NCBI RefSeq assembly: GCF_029222965.1
Contig: NZ_JARHUD010000009.1
Coordinates: forward strand, 1-64,000
DNA from: Aquibaculum arenosum
Lineage (GTDB): Bacteria; Pseudomonadota; Alphaproteobacteria; Kiloniellales; DSM-21159
DNA length: 64,000 nucleotides
Direction of reading: 5' to 3'
In this document: positions 25,842 to 33,653 of the stretch, piece after piece
Numbering within the stretch: position 1 is the first letter of the stretch
Layout of the letters: the number at the start of each line of letters is the position of its first letter
Translations under genes and position numbers: made by a program
Notes under the pieces: generated by a model
Told to the model about the DNA's origin: nothing
What the model saw: the letters and a program-made list of their open reading frames with translations, nothing else
Databases searched by the model: none

Positions 25842-26756
25842 TCAGGGCACCTGGGCGCCTGTCGCGGCCACGAAGACGGAATAGAGCGACTCCGTGGCGG
25901 TGATGAAGAGACGGTTGCGCCGCGGACCTCCGAAGGTGAGGTTCGCCACCAACTGGGGCACCAGAATCTTGCCCAGCAGTGTGCCGTCCGGCGCGAAGCA
26001 GTGGATACCGTCCCGGGCGCTGGACCAGAGATTGCCCTGGGTATCCAGGCGAAAGCCGTCGGGTATGCCGGCATCGATTTCCGCAAAAACCCGCCCATTG
26101 CTCAGCGTCCCGGCCTCGTCGACATCGAAGGCTCGGATATGCCGAGGCGCCCGTTCATCGTGACTGGCGGCTGAATCGGCCACGTAGAGAATGCGCTCAT
26201 CGGGCGAGAAGGCGAGGCCGTTGGGCTGCCCGAAGTCGTCGCACACGACGCGGCAGGCACCGCTGGCGGGATCGATGCGGTAGACGTTGTTGCTCGCCTG
26301 CTCCGGCTCCGCCTTGTAGCCCTCATAGTCGGAGAGAATGCCGTAGGTCGGGTCGGTGAACCAGATTGAGCCGTCGGAACGCACCACCACGTCGTTTGGC
26401 GAATTGAGCCGTTTGCCGTCATAGGAATTGGCCAGCACCGTTACGCTGCCGTCGATCTCGGTGCGGGTGACCCGCCGGGTGCCGTGCTCGCAGGATACCA
26501 GCCGCCCTTGCCGGTCGCGCGTGTTGCCGTTGGTGAAGTTGGAGGGCTGGCGGAAAACCGAAACTCCCCCCTCTGGCTCCCAGCGCAGCAGTCGCTGATT
26601 GGGAATGTCGCTGAACAGCAGCTGGTTGGCATCGTTGAACCAGACCGGCCCCTCCGCCCAGCGGCAGCCACGATAGAGCTCCTCCAGGCGCGCGTTGGGC
26701 AGGACGAGGTAGCGGAAGCGCGGGTCGTGGACCTCGTATTCAGGGAAGTCGGCCAT
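25842..26756 (-). CDS. SMP-30/gluconolactonase family hydrolase
   Basis: This 304-residue six-bladed beta-propeller lactonase opens aldonolactones. Divalent-metal ligands of the family are visible: Glu in CRWAEGPVWF, Asn in LNSPNDVVVRSDG and Asp in LAFSPDERILYVADS; FTDPTYGI is also typical. It is the last gene of the leftward sugar-ABC operon, 27 bases after the second permease gene. This placement implies the imported sugar is oxidised to a lactone and then hydrolysed, as in non-phosphorylative pentose or hexose routes. No signal peptide is seen, so the reaction would be cytosolic. Confidence 0.9.
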   Translation of the reverse strand: MADFPEYEVHDPRFRYLVLPNARLEELYRGCRWAEGPVWFNDANQLLFSDIPNQRLLRWEPEGGVSVFRQPSNFTNGNTRDRQGRLVSCEHGTRRVTRTEIDGSVTVLANSYDGKRLNSPNDVVVRSDGSIWFTDPTYGILSDYEGYKAEPEQASNNVYRIDPASGACRVVCDDFGQPNGLAFSPDERILYVADSAASHDERAPRHIRAFDVDEAGTLSNGRVFAEIDAGIPDGFRLDTQGNLWSSARDGIHCFAPDGTLLGKILVPQLVANLTFGGPRRNRLFITATESLYSVFVAATGAQVP

Positions 26757-26783
26757 GGCTGAAAGCGTCCGTTGCGAGAGGGA

Positions 26784-27734
26784 TCAGGGAGAGGAAGTCT
26801 GGCGTCGGCTGGCGAGCAGAATGACGGCGATGATGATCACGCCGGTCATGATCATCCGGAAGCCCGCGCCCAAGCCGTAGGTGTTGAGCATGGACACCAC
26901 CAAGAACATGAAGAGCGACGCGCCCCAGATGCCCGGAACGTTCGAGTAGCCACCGGCCACCGAGGTGCCGCCAATCACCACCACGGCGATTGACATCAAG
27001 AGGTACTCGGCTCCCATGTTGAGGGCAGCGCCGCCGGAGAAACTGGCGAGGAGATAGCCGGCGACCGACGCCAGCACGGCGCAGATCACGTAGGTCAGCG
27101 CGCGCGCCCCGTCGACGGGGATGCCGGCCATGCGCGCCGCCGCCATGCTCTGGCCGATCGCAGTGATCCAGCGGCCGTAGAGGCTGCGTTCCAGCAGCAC
27201 CCAGGCGCCGAGGGTGATGAGCAGCGCCACCAATGCAACGTTGGGAATGCCAAGCGGGCTGGAGGTGGCGAACTCCGCCAATGCCGGCGGCGGCTTCACG
27301 CGCAGGCCGCGATTGGTCCAGATTGCGGTCGACTGCACCAGAAAACTCATGCAGAGCGTGGCGATGATCGGCGGGATGCGCAGCAGCTTGATCAGCGCGT
27401 AGTTTGCGCTGCCCACCGCGATTCCGATGCCAATGGCGATCAGCAGGCCGGGCAGGATCATGGTGTTGTCGACCGCCATGACCTTTAGGGCAACGGTCCC
27501 GGCGAGAGTCATGGTGGCGGGCACGGAGAGATCGATGTTGCCTGGCCCAAGCGTGATCACCAACATCTGACCGGTGCCCACGATCACCGCAAAGGAGGCG
27601 AAGGTGAAGGCCGCATGGGTGAGGCCAATGGCGCTGGAGCCTCCGGTGACGGAAACGGTGAGGATCCAGACCAGAATCGCGGCCAGGTAGGCCCAAATCC
27701 AAGGCTTCTGCAGCAGCTTTGCGGCGTGCGTCAT
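26784..27734 (-). CDS. Sugar ABC transporter permease 2 (RbsC-like)
   Basis: This 316-residue inner-membrane permease of the ribose/xylose-type (BPD_transp_2) family has about nine to ten hydrophobic segments. The conserved core is GTGQMLVITLGPGNIDLSVP and the family signature near the end is VVVIGGTSVAGGYSNVPG. Its ATG overlaps the stop of the upstream permease gene by 4 bases. Two different permease subunits rather than one homodimer is a variant arrangement seen in a subset of carbohydrate ABC importers. Substrate is unknown but the operon ends in a lactonase, suggesting an aldose. Confidence 0.92.
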   Translation of the reverse strand: MTHAAKLLQKPWIWAYLAAILVWILTVSVTGGSSAIGLTHAAFTFASFAVIVGTGQMLVITLGPGNIDLSVPATMTLAGTVALKVMAVDNTMILPGLLIAIGIGIAVGSANYALIKLLRIPPIIATLCMSFLVQSTAIWTNRGLRVKPPPALAEFATSSPLGIPNVALVALLITLGAWVLLERSLYGRWITAIGQSMAAARMAGIPVDGARALTYVICAVLASVAGYLLASFSGGAALNMGAEYLLMSIAVVVIGGTSVAGGYSNVPGIWGASLFMFLVVSMLNTYGLGAGFRMIMTGVIIIAVILLASRRQTSSP

Positions 27735-28678
27735 GCCCGACCCTCCTGGCGTTCCAATCGGTTAAGGAACAGCCTGAGCGCCAGCACGATGATGAGGATG
27801 GCTCCCTGGGCGCCGATCTGCCAGTCGGGCGAGATCCGCATGAAGGAGAGGAAGGAGGCGGCAAGCGTGAGCGTCAGGGCGCCGATCACTGCCCCGACCG
27901 GGGAAACGCGTCCGCCCACGAACTCGCCGCCGCCCAGAATGACCCCGGCGATGGAGAGCAGCGTGTAGCGGAGCGCGATGTTGGCGTCGGCGGAAGTGGT
28001 GAGGCCCACCAGGGCTATTCCTGCCGCAACTGCAAAGGTTCCTGCCAGAGCATAGGCGGCCGTCTTGGCCCAGAGCACTGACCAGCCGGCCCGCTCCACC
28101 GAACGCTCATTGCCGCCGACACCGCGGATCAGCACGCCCAGCGAGGAGCGGGTGACGATCAGGTGCGCGATCAGCGCGATGATCACGCTGGCCACAATGG
28201 CCATGGGGACCAGGGGCGGCTTGGTGGTCATCAGTGAGCGTGCCCAGTCCGGTGGCGATCCCCCCGGGGCCGGCAGCAGCAGCACGGCCAGGCCTGTCCA
28301 CACGAAGCTCATGCCCAAAGTCACGACAATGGAGGGCAGGTTGCGAAGGTGGATCACCGCACCAATGGCCGCATAGGCCGCAATGGCGGCGAGCAGGATG
28401 AGCACCCCGATCAGGGGCGTGCTTTGCAGGAAGGTGGCGCTGACGCAGGCAGCGAAGCTGACGAAGGCGCCGATCGATAGGTCGAGATTGTTCACCGCCA
28501 GGATGAACATCTGGGCCAGGGTCGCCAGCGCGATGGGCACGGCGAGATTGAACAGCAGGTTCAGGCCCATGTAGCTCATGGCCCTCGGCTGCAGCCAGAA
28601 CACAGCGGCCAGCAGGGCGGTCAGCGCCAACGTGGGCACCACAAGGCGCATTGCGTCGACGGAGGGTCTCAGGCTCAT
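27731..28678 (-). CDS. Sugar ABC transporter permease 1 (RbsC-like)
   Basis: This 315-residue inner-membrane permease belongs to the same BPD_transp_2 family. The signature blocks are AQMFILAVNNLDLSIGAFVS, IVVTLGMSFVWTG and AGVILGGGEFVGGRVSPVGA. It overlaps the ATPase gene upstream and the second permease gene downstream by 4 bases each, so the whole transporter is translationally coupled. It most likely pairs with the second permease as a heterodimer, which is inferred from the presence of both in one operon. Confidence 0.92.
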   Translation of the reverse strand: MSLRPSVDAMRLVVPTLALTALLAAVFWLQPRAMSYMGLNLLFNLAVPIALATLAQMFILAVNNLDLSIGAFVSFAACVSATFLQSTPLIGVLILLAAIAAYAAIGAVIHLRNLPSIVVTLGMSFVWTGLAVLLLPAPGGSPPDWARSLMTTKPPLVPMAIVASVIIALIAHLIVTRSSLGVLIRGVGGNERSVERAGWSVLWAKTAAYALAGTFAVAAGIALVGLTTSADANIALRYTLLSIAGVILGGGEFVGGRVSPVGAVIGALTLTLAASFLSFMRISPDWQIGAQGAILIIVLALRLFLNRLERQEGRA

Positions 28679-30138
28679 GCCGCCTCTCCCTGGAATGAGG
28701 CGGCAAGAATGTTGGCCTCGTTGATCTCCTCGCCCACCAGTTCGGCGACAATTTCGCCCTCACGGAAGACGTAGACCCGGTCGCAGAGGCAGACCTCTTC
28801 GGTTTCCGTGGAGTACCAGACAAAGGTGCGCTCGCCGGCGGCCTCCTCGCGCAGGATCTGATAGACCTCGCGCTTGGTGCCCACGTCCACGCCGCGCATG
28901 GGATCGTCCATCAGGACAACCGGCGCTCGCGTGGCAAGGGCACGGGCAAAAAGCACCTTCTGCTGATTGCCGCCGGAGAGCGAGAGGATGGGGTTGTTCA
29001 TGTCCTGGGTGCGGATCTCGATGCGCCGCTTCCAGCCGTCTCCCTTGTCGGCCACTGCGGAGTCGTTCACCAGGCCGCGGCGCGTCAGATCGCCCAGCGA
29101 GGCGACGGCGAAATTTTCCAGGATGCTCCAGAGGTGGAAGATGCCGTTGACCCGCCGGTCGCCGGCAACGAAGGCAACGGCCGGGTCGCGCAGTGGCAGC
29201 CAGTCACCGCTGCGCTGGCGGTAAAGCTCCAACAGCATTTCGGTCTGACCATGGCCGCTGAGCCCTGTCAGCCCGACCAATTCACCGCGATGGGCGCGAA
29301 ACGGGAGGCCGCGCCCGCGCTGCTCCAGCAGCACCGGCGCTGAGGAGAGGTCTCGCCTGGCTTGGGCTGCGTTCTCGGGCTTTGCGACACTGCCCATGGC
29401 TTCGAACAGGCTGTCGGCGGTGAAGCCCCCGGCCGGTCGCTCGGCAACAACGTTGCCGTCCTTCATCACCACCACGCGGTCGGAGGTGGAGAGAATCTCG
29501 TGCAGGATATGGGATATGAAAATGACCGAGCCGCCGGCATCCACGAAGCGGCGCACCTGCGCCAGCAACTGCCCGGCCAGGGTGGCATCGAGGGATGAGG
29601 TGGGCTCGTCCAGGATGACCAGCCGCGGCGGCGCGCCGGCGTCGGAAAATGCCATGGCGATCTCCGCCATCTGACGCTGGGCGATCGACAGGCTGCCCAC
29701 CGTGGCGCGGCTGTCGATGCCGTGGCCCGGAAATATCTCATCGAGGCTTCGCTCGATGATGCGCCGCGCCGTGCTGCGCCAACCAAGCCCGCGACCGCTC
29801 CCGAGCTCGCGGTGGACGATCCGCGTGTTCTCGATGACCGTGAGATTGGGGCAGAGCGAGAGCTCCTGAAAGACGCAGCGCACGCCGAGCGCGTGGGCGG
29901 CCTTGATGCCGTAGCGCTCCACCGGCGCGCCTTCGGCCCGCAGCGTGCCCTCATCGGGTGTGAGCGCACCGTTGATCACGTTGACGATGGTGGACTTGCC
30001 GGCGCCGTTGTGCCCGACAAGCCCCACGCATTCGCCGGGACGGATGTGCAGGGTGGCGCCGTCCAGCGCTTTCACGGCGCCGAAGCGCAGGCGAGCCTGC
30101 TCCACTTCGATCAGGGGCGGGGCTGTGTCCGGGGTCAT
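28675..30138 (-). CDS. Sugar ABC transporter ATP-binding protein (double ATPase, RbsA-like)
   Basis: This 487-residue cytosolic subunit has two ABC domains. The first has the Walker A motif GHNGAGKST, a degenerate signature LSIAQRQMAEIAMAF and the Walker B segment LVILDEPTSSLD. The second has a degenerate Walker A (LSGHGQTEMLLEL), the intact signature LSGGNQQKVLFARAL and VLMDDPMRGVDVGT. This asymmetry is normal for RbsA/XylG/MglA-type subunits. The ATG at 30138 has AAGG 9 bases upstream; an in-frame start further upstream is unsupported. A strong stem-loop separates it from the binding-protein gene. Confidence 0.92.
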   Translation of the reverse strand: MTPDTAPPLIEVEQARLRFGAVKALDGATLHIRPGECVGLVGHNGAGKSTIVNVINGALTPDEGTLRAEGAPVERYGIKAAHALGVRCVFQELSLCPNLTVIENTRIVHRELGSGRGLGWRSTARRIIERSLDEIFPGHGIDSRATVGSLSIAQRQMAEIAMAFSDAGAPPRLVILDEPTSSLDATLAGQLLAQVRRFVDAGGSVIFISHILHEILSTSDRVVVMKDGNVVAERPAGGFTADSLFEAMGSVAKPENAAQARRDLSSAPVLLEQRGRGLPFRAHRGELVGLTGLSGHGQTEMLLELYRQRSGDWLPLRDPAVAFVAGDRRVNGIFHLWSILENFAVASLGDLTRRGLVNDSAVADKGDGWKRRIEIRTQDMNNPILSLSGGNQQKVLFARALATRAPVVLMDDPMRGVDVGTKREVYQILREEAAGERTFVWYSTETEEVCLCDRVYVFREGEIVAELVGEEINEANILAASFQGEAA

Positions 30139-30160
30139 GCGCTGCCTTGTCGTGCGAAAG

Positions 30161-30191
30161 GCCCGCACGGCCCGTGGCAGGCCGTGCGGGC
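30161..30191 (-). other. Intercistronic stem-loop between binding protein and ATPase genes
   Basis: GCCCGCACGGCC pairs perfectly with GGCCGTGCGGGC over a 7-base loop, 20 bases after the binding-protein stop. Such hairpins commonly protect the highly expressed binding-protein mRNA and reduce read-through to membrane subunits. That role is inferred. Confidence 0.65.
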
Positions 30192-30211
30192 GCAAGCAAT
30201 GTACCGATGCG

Positions 30212-31228
30212 TTACTGGGCTTCGGCGATCACGTCCTGAGCGTCTTCGAGGGTATACTCGACGTTTGCCACGCCGCCTTCCTGGGTGTTGGCCAGGTTTT
30301 CCTCGAGGTTGTCCTGATCGATGCGCAGGAAGGGCACGGTCAGGTCCTTCGGCACCTCGGCGCCGTCGAGCACCTGCTGAGCCACCCAGAAGGCCAGTGT
30401 GGAGACGCCCGGAGCAATGGAGACCGACATGGTCTCGTAGCCGTTGGCGTCCTTCTGCTCTTTCCACCAGGTCAACTCGTCGTGGCGGTTGCCCATGACA
30501 ATAATCGGCATCTCACGGTCGGTGGCGGCGAAGGCCTGTGCGGCGCCGTAACCGTCACCGCCCTGGGTCACCACGCCGACGATCTCGGGCAGGCTCGGCA
30601 GAATGCCGGCGACCGCGCGCTGAGAGACGTCCTGGGCCCAGTCGCCATGCACAGAGCCGGCGATCTCGAACTGCGGGTGTTCCTCCACACCGGCATGGAT
30701 GCCGGCGGAGATCTCGTCATCGACGAACACTCCGGCCAGGCCGCGGATTTCCAGCAGGTTGCCACCATCGGGCAGCCGTTCCGCCAGATAGGCGATCTGA
30801 TCGGATCCCATCTGGTGGAAATCGACCGCGATCCGCCAGGCGCAGGGCTCGGTGACGACGCCGTCGAAGGACACGACAACGATGCCGGCATCGCAGGCTT
30901 CCCGTACCGCGCCGTTGAGGCCGGTGGGCGAGGCGGCATTGATCACGATGGCATCGTAGCCCTGCAGGATCAGGTTCTGAATCTGTGCCGCCTGCTCGGT
31001 CACCTGGTTCTCAGCCGTGGTGAAAGCATCGGCAGCGGCGACGATGCCGTTCTCGACAGCCGGCCCGGTCACCGTTTCCCAGCTGGTCAGCATGGCCTGG
31101 CGCCAGGAGTTGCCGGCGTAGTTGTTCGACAGCGCGATGCTCTTGTCCGATGTATCCGCCTGCGCGGACAGGGGCATGGCCAAGCACAAACCGGCTGCGC
31201 CGGCCAGCAGCAAACTTTGTCTCTTCAT
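30212..31228 (-). CDS. Periplasmic sugar-binding protein of ABC transporter (RbsB-like)
   Basis: This 338-residue secreted receptor has the signal peptide MKRQSLLLAGAAGLCLAMPL ending in SAQA. The mature part is a type I periplasmic-binding fold (Peripla_BP_4): SIALSNNYAGNSWRQAML, YDAIVINAASPTGLNGAV, VVVSFDGVVTEPCAW, VGVVTQGGDGYGAAQAF. Aromatic residues such as the WW in TWWKEQKD may stack on sugar. The ATG follows GGAGGAAAA. It is the first gene of the five-gene leftward operon and divergent from the two-component genes, so the histidine kinase/regulator pair probably controls it. Confidence 0.92.
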   Translation of the reverse strand: MKRQSLLLAGAAGLCLAMPLSAQADTSDKSIALSNNYAGNSWRQAMLTSWETVTGPAVENGIVAAADAFTTAENQVTEQAAQIQNLILQGYDAIVINAASPTGLNGAVREACDAGIVVVSFDGVVTEPCAWRIAVDFHQMGSDQIAYLAERLPDGGNLLEIRGLAGVFVDDEISAGIHAGVEEHPQFEIAGSVHGDWAQDVSQRAVAGILPSLPEIVGVVTQGGDGYGAAQAFAATDREMPIIVMGNRHDELTWWKEQKDANGYETMSVSIAPGVSTLAFWVAQQVLDGAEVPKDLTVPFLRIDQDNLEENLANTQEGGVANVEYTLEDAQDVIAEAQ

Positions 31229-31370
31229 CTCTCGCTTTTCCTCCCTGGGTGGCCCGCCTGACGCGTGCGCGAGACTCGTCGTCGCGGCGCCAAGGGGGTA
31301 GGCGAGGGCGCCGGCACCTGCGATTGCAGCCCGTCCCCTCATTGGCAGGCAGGATGGAATAGGCTATCGG

Positions 31371-31436
31371 GCCTGTACAGGCGCATAACGGCAAAGACGC
31401 TGCGCCTTTTGGCGCAAACCTTGCGGGATCTCGCAA
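31371..31436. promoter_or_regulatory. Cluster of three palindromes in divergent promoter region
   Basis: Within 66 bases lie three perfect inverted repeats: GCCTGTACAGGC at 31371-31382, TGCGCC-TTTT-GGCGCA at 31401-31416 and TTGCG-N6-CGCAA at 31421-31436. They sit between the sugar-ABC operon (leftward) and the two-component genes (rightward). They are good candidates for operator sites of the response regulator encoded next door. No -10/-35 pair was assigned with confidence. Confidence 0.5.
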
Positions 31437-31501
31437 GACGGACCGGCGGGCAACAGCGCTTACTGTCGGTCTCAAGCATCCGTGGGAGAGGAACCTTTGC
31501 A

Positions 31502-32797
31502 ATGAAGGCGCTTGCCGGCCGGGCGGCCGGGGCGGGACAGAAGCAGGACAGCAGGGTGCACCGCAGATCGCGTGTGGCGCCTGCAGTCCTGATCGATCAC
31601 TATCTCGAAATCTCCCGCCTGTTGGCCGGGCAGTTGGATTTCGGCGCCGCGATCCATGCCGTCTCCGCCGAGGTGGCGCACATACTGCCGCACGACCACC
31701 TGGATGTCTGCCTGATGACACCGGAAGGCGCGTGCCACACCGCCTATGAATCGGGCATCCGCACCCTCTGGAGCGAGATGCAGGCCGAGCCCGTCACAAA
31801 CAGTCCCATCCGCATGCTCTTGTGGGGCGAAGTCGACCACCTGCTAACCGACGACGCCTGCGTCGACCCGCGCTTCCATTTTCCCGGCGCCCTGACGCGA
31901 CCGATCCTAGAGAACGCGCTGCGCAGCCGGGTTCATGTGCCGATGAAGGTTCAGGGCGAGATCATCGGCGCCTTGTCCTGCTCGTCGCGGGAAGCGGGCC
32001 TCTACGGCATGGAGGAGGTGGCCTACGCCCGTGCCGTGGCCGATATGCTGTCGCCCTATTTCTTTGCGTTGCAGGCCGCCGAGCGGGCTCAGCGCTCCGC
32101 CATCGTCGAGGCAGAGGTGCGCGCGCGTGAAGAGGGCCTGCGCCTAGGGGCGCTGAAGTTAACAGAAGCTCTGGAGCAGGAGCGCCAGCGCATCGGCATG
32201 GACCTGCACGATCAGACCCTGGCCGATCTGACGCGCCTCACTCGGCGGGTCGAAAGCCTCTCGCGCACGGGCGACATCACCGCCGAAGCGTTGGAGCCGC
32301 TCAGCCGCAGTTTGCAGGACTGCATGCAGGACCTGCGCAACATCATCGAACAGGCGCGGCCGTCGGTGCTGCAGCTTTTCGGTCTGGGGCAGGCGGTGGA
32401 GAACCACCTGGAGCGCTCGGTGCGCGACAGCGGCCTCGCCGTCACCTGGGAGGTGTCGGACGAGACCGACGGCGCCTGCGACACGCTGGATCCGTCGGTC
32501 AGCATCGCGCTCTTTCGCATCGCGCAGGAGGCGATCAACAACGCTGTGCGGCATGCCGCACCGGCGCATATTCATGTGCGGCTCTTGCTGCGCCCAGATG
32601 GCCTGACACTGGACATCCTGGACAACGGCGAGGGTGCCGGGGCGCAGCAGCGCCGTCAGGGCGGCGGCATCGACAACATGATGACGCGCGCTCGGCTGAT
32701 TTCCGCGCGCTTTTCCCTCTCGTCCGGGTCGGGCGGCAAGGGCACCCAGGTGCGCGTGGTCCTGCCGCCAGCTGCCGTGCGGGGAGGGGCGTCGTGA
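31502..32797 (+). CDS. GAF-domain sensor histidine kinase (HisKA_3/NarL-partner class)
   Basis: This is a 431-residue cytosolic sensor with no membrane segment. Residues ~35-190 look like a GAF domain (IHAVSAEVAHILPHDHLDVC ... VHVPMKVQGEIIGALSCSS). The HisKA_3 dimerisation helix ERQRIGMDLHDQTLADLTRL carries the phospho-acceptor His at residue 236. The HATPase domain has the N-box FRIAQEAINNAVRHA, the G1 motif LDILDNGEGAG and the G2-like GGGIDNMMTRA. The ATG is supported by GGGAGAGG. It overlaps the response-regulator gene by 4 bases. Adjacent divergent sugar-ABC genes are its probable targets, with a small cytoplasmic ligand sensed by GAF as inference. Confidence 0.88.
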   Translation: MKALAGRAAGAGQKQDSRVHRRSRVAPAVLIDHYLEISRLLAGQLDFGAAIHAVSAEVAHILPHDHLDVCLMTPEGACHTAYESGIRTLWSEMQAEPVTNSPIRMLLWGEVDHLLTDDACVDPRFHFPGALTRPILENALRSRVHVPMKVQGEIIGALSCSSREAGLYGMEEVAYARAVADMLSPYFFALQAAERAQRSAIVEAEVRAREEGLRLGALKLTEALEQERQRIGMDLHDQTLADLTRLTRRVESLSRTGDITAEALEPLSRSLQDCMQDLRNIIEQARPSVLQLFGLGQAVENHLERSVRDSGLAVTWEVSDETDGACDTLDPSVSIALFRIAQEAINNAVRHAAPAHIHVRLLLRPDGLTLDILDNGEGAGAQQRRQGGGIDNMMTRARLISARFSLSSGSGGKGTQVRVVLPPAAVRGGAS

Positions 32798-33510
32798 AGA
32801 TACTCATCGTCGAGGACGATCCTCTGCACCGTGCTTACCTGCACGAGGCCGTTCGGGCGGCGCTGCCGGAATGCGACAGCGTGACCGAAGCCGAGCATGG
32901 CACGCAGGGCGAAGAACTGGCGCGCCAGTACGGCTTCGAGAACATCGTGCTCGACCTGCAAATGGCGGTGCGCAACGGCATCGAGGCGGCGCGCACCATC
33001 TGGAAAGAGCGGCCCGAGACCCGCATCCTCTTCTGGTCCAACTATTCGGACGAGGCCTATGTCCGCGGTGTTTCGCGCATCGTGCCGGACGGCGCCGCCT
33101 ATGGCTATGTGCTGAAGTCCGCTTCCGACGAGCGGCTCAAGCTGGCGCTGCGCTCGATCTTCATTGAGAGCCAATGCGTGATCGACCGTGAGGTGCGCGG
33201 TTTGCAGCAGAGGAGTCTGGGGCAGGCGCGCGGCTTCACCGATGCCGAGTATGAGATTCTGGTGGACATCGCACTGGGCCTGACCGACCGGGCGATCGCG
33301 CGCCGCCGCCACCTCTCCCTGCGCAGCGTACAGAACCGCCTGCAGCAGCTCTACGACAAGCTGGAGGTCTATCACCTCCCCGGCCAGGAAGAGGGCCGCT
33401 TCAACCTCCGCAGCCGCGCCGTCACGGTGGCCATGCTGCGCAAGCTGCTGAACTACAGCGCACTGGAGAAGGCCGAGAGCGAGCTGCAGGAGTGGCTCGG
33501 GCGGGGGTAG
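32794..33510 (+). CDS. Response regulator, receiver plus LuxR-type HTH
   Basis: This 238-residue DNA-binding regulator has a receiver domain with acidic pocket ILIVEDDP, a phospho-acceptor Asp in NIVLDLQM (Asp54) and the conserved Lys in YGYVLKSAS. The output domain has an HTH of LuxR/NarL character: FTDAEYEILVDIALGLTDRA then RRHLSLRSVQNRLQQLYDKL. About 40 extra residues follow the HTH (NLRSRAVTVAMLRKLLNY...), longer than usual NarL proteins. The GTG start overlaps the kinase stop. It probably binds the palindromes upstream of the kinase gene. Confidence 0.87.
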   Translation: MKILIVEDDPLHRAYLHEAVRAALPECDSVTEAEHGTQGEELARQYGFENIVLDLQMAVRNGIEAARTIWKERPETRILFWSNYSDEAYVRGVSRIVPDGAAYGYVLKSASDERLKLALRSIFIESQCVIDREVRGLQQRSLGQARGFTDAEYEILVDIALGLTDRAIARRRHLSLRSVQNRLQQLYDKLEVYHLPGQEEGRFNLRSRAVTVAMLRKLLNYSALEKAESELQEWLGRG

Positions 33511-33653
33511 GCCCAACCGATATCAGCAGGCGAGTGTCACCAGCGGACGTTGTGTAGCCTATGAGTTGCCAAGCTAGAACAGCCATACGTAAGATTCGAT
33601 TCGCCTGAGCGCGTATCGTAGTTTGCGCCAGTTTGTCTATCGGGGGGTGACTG

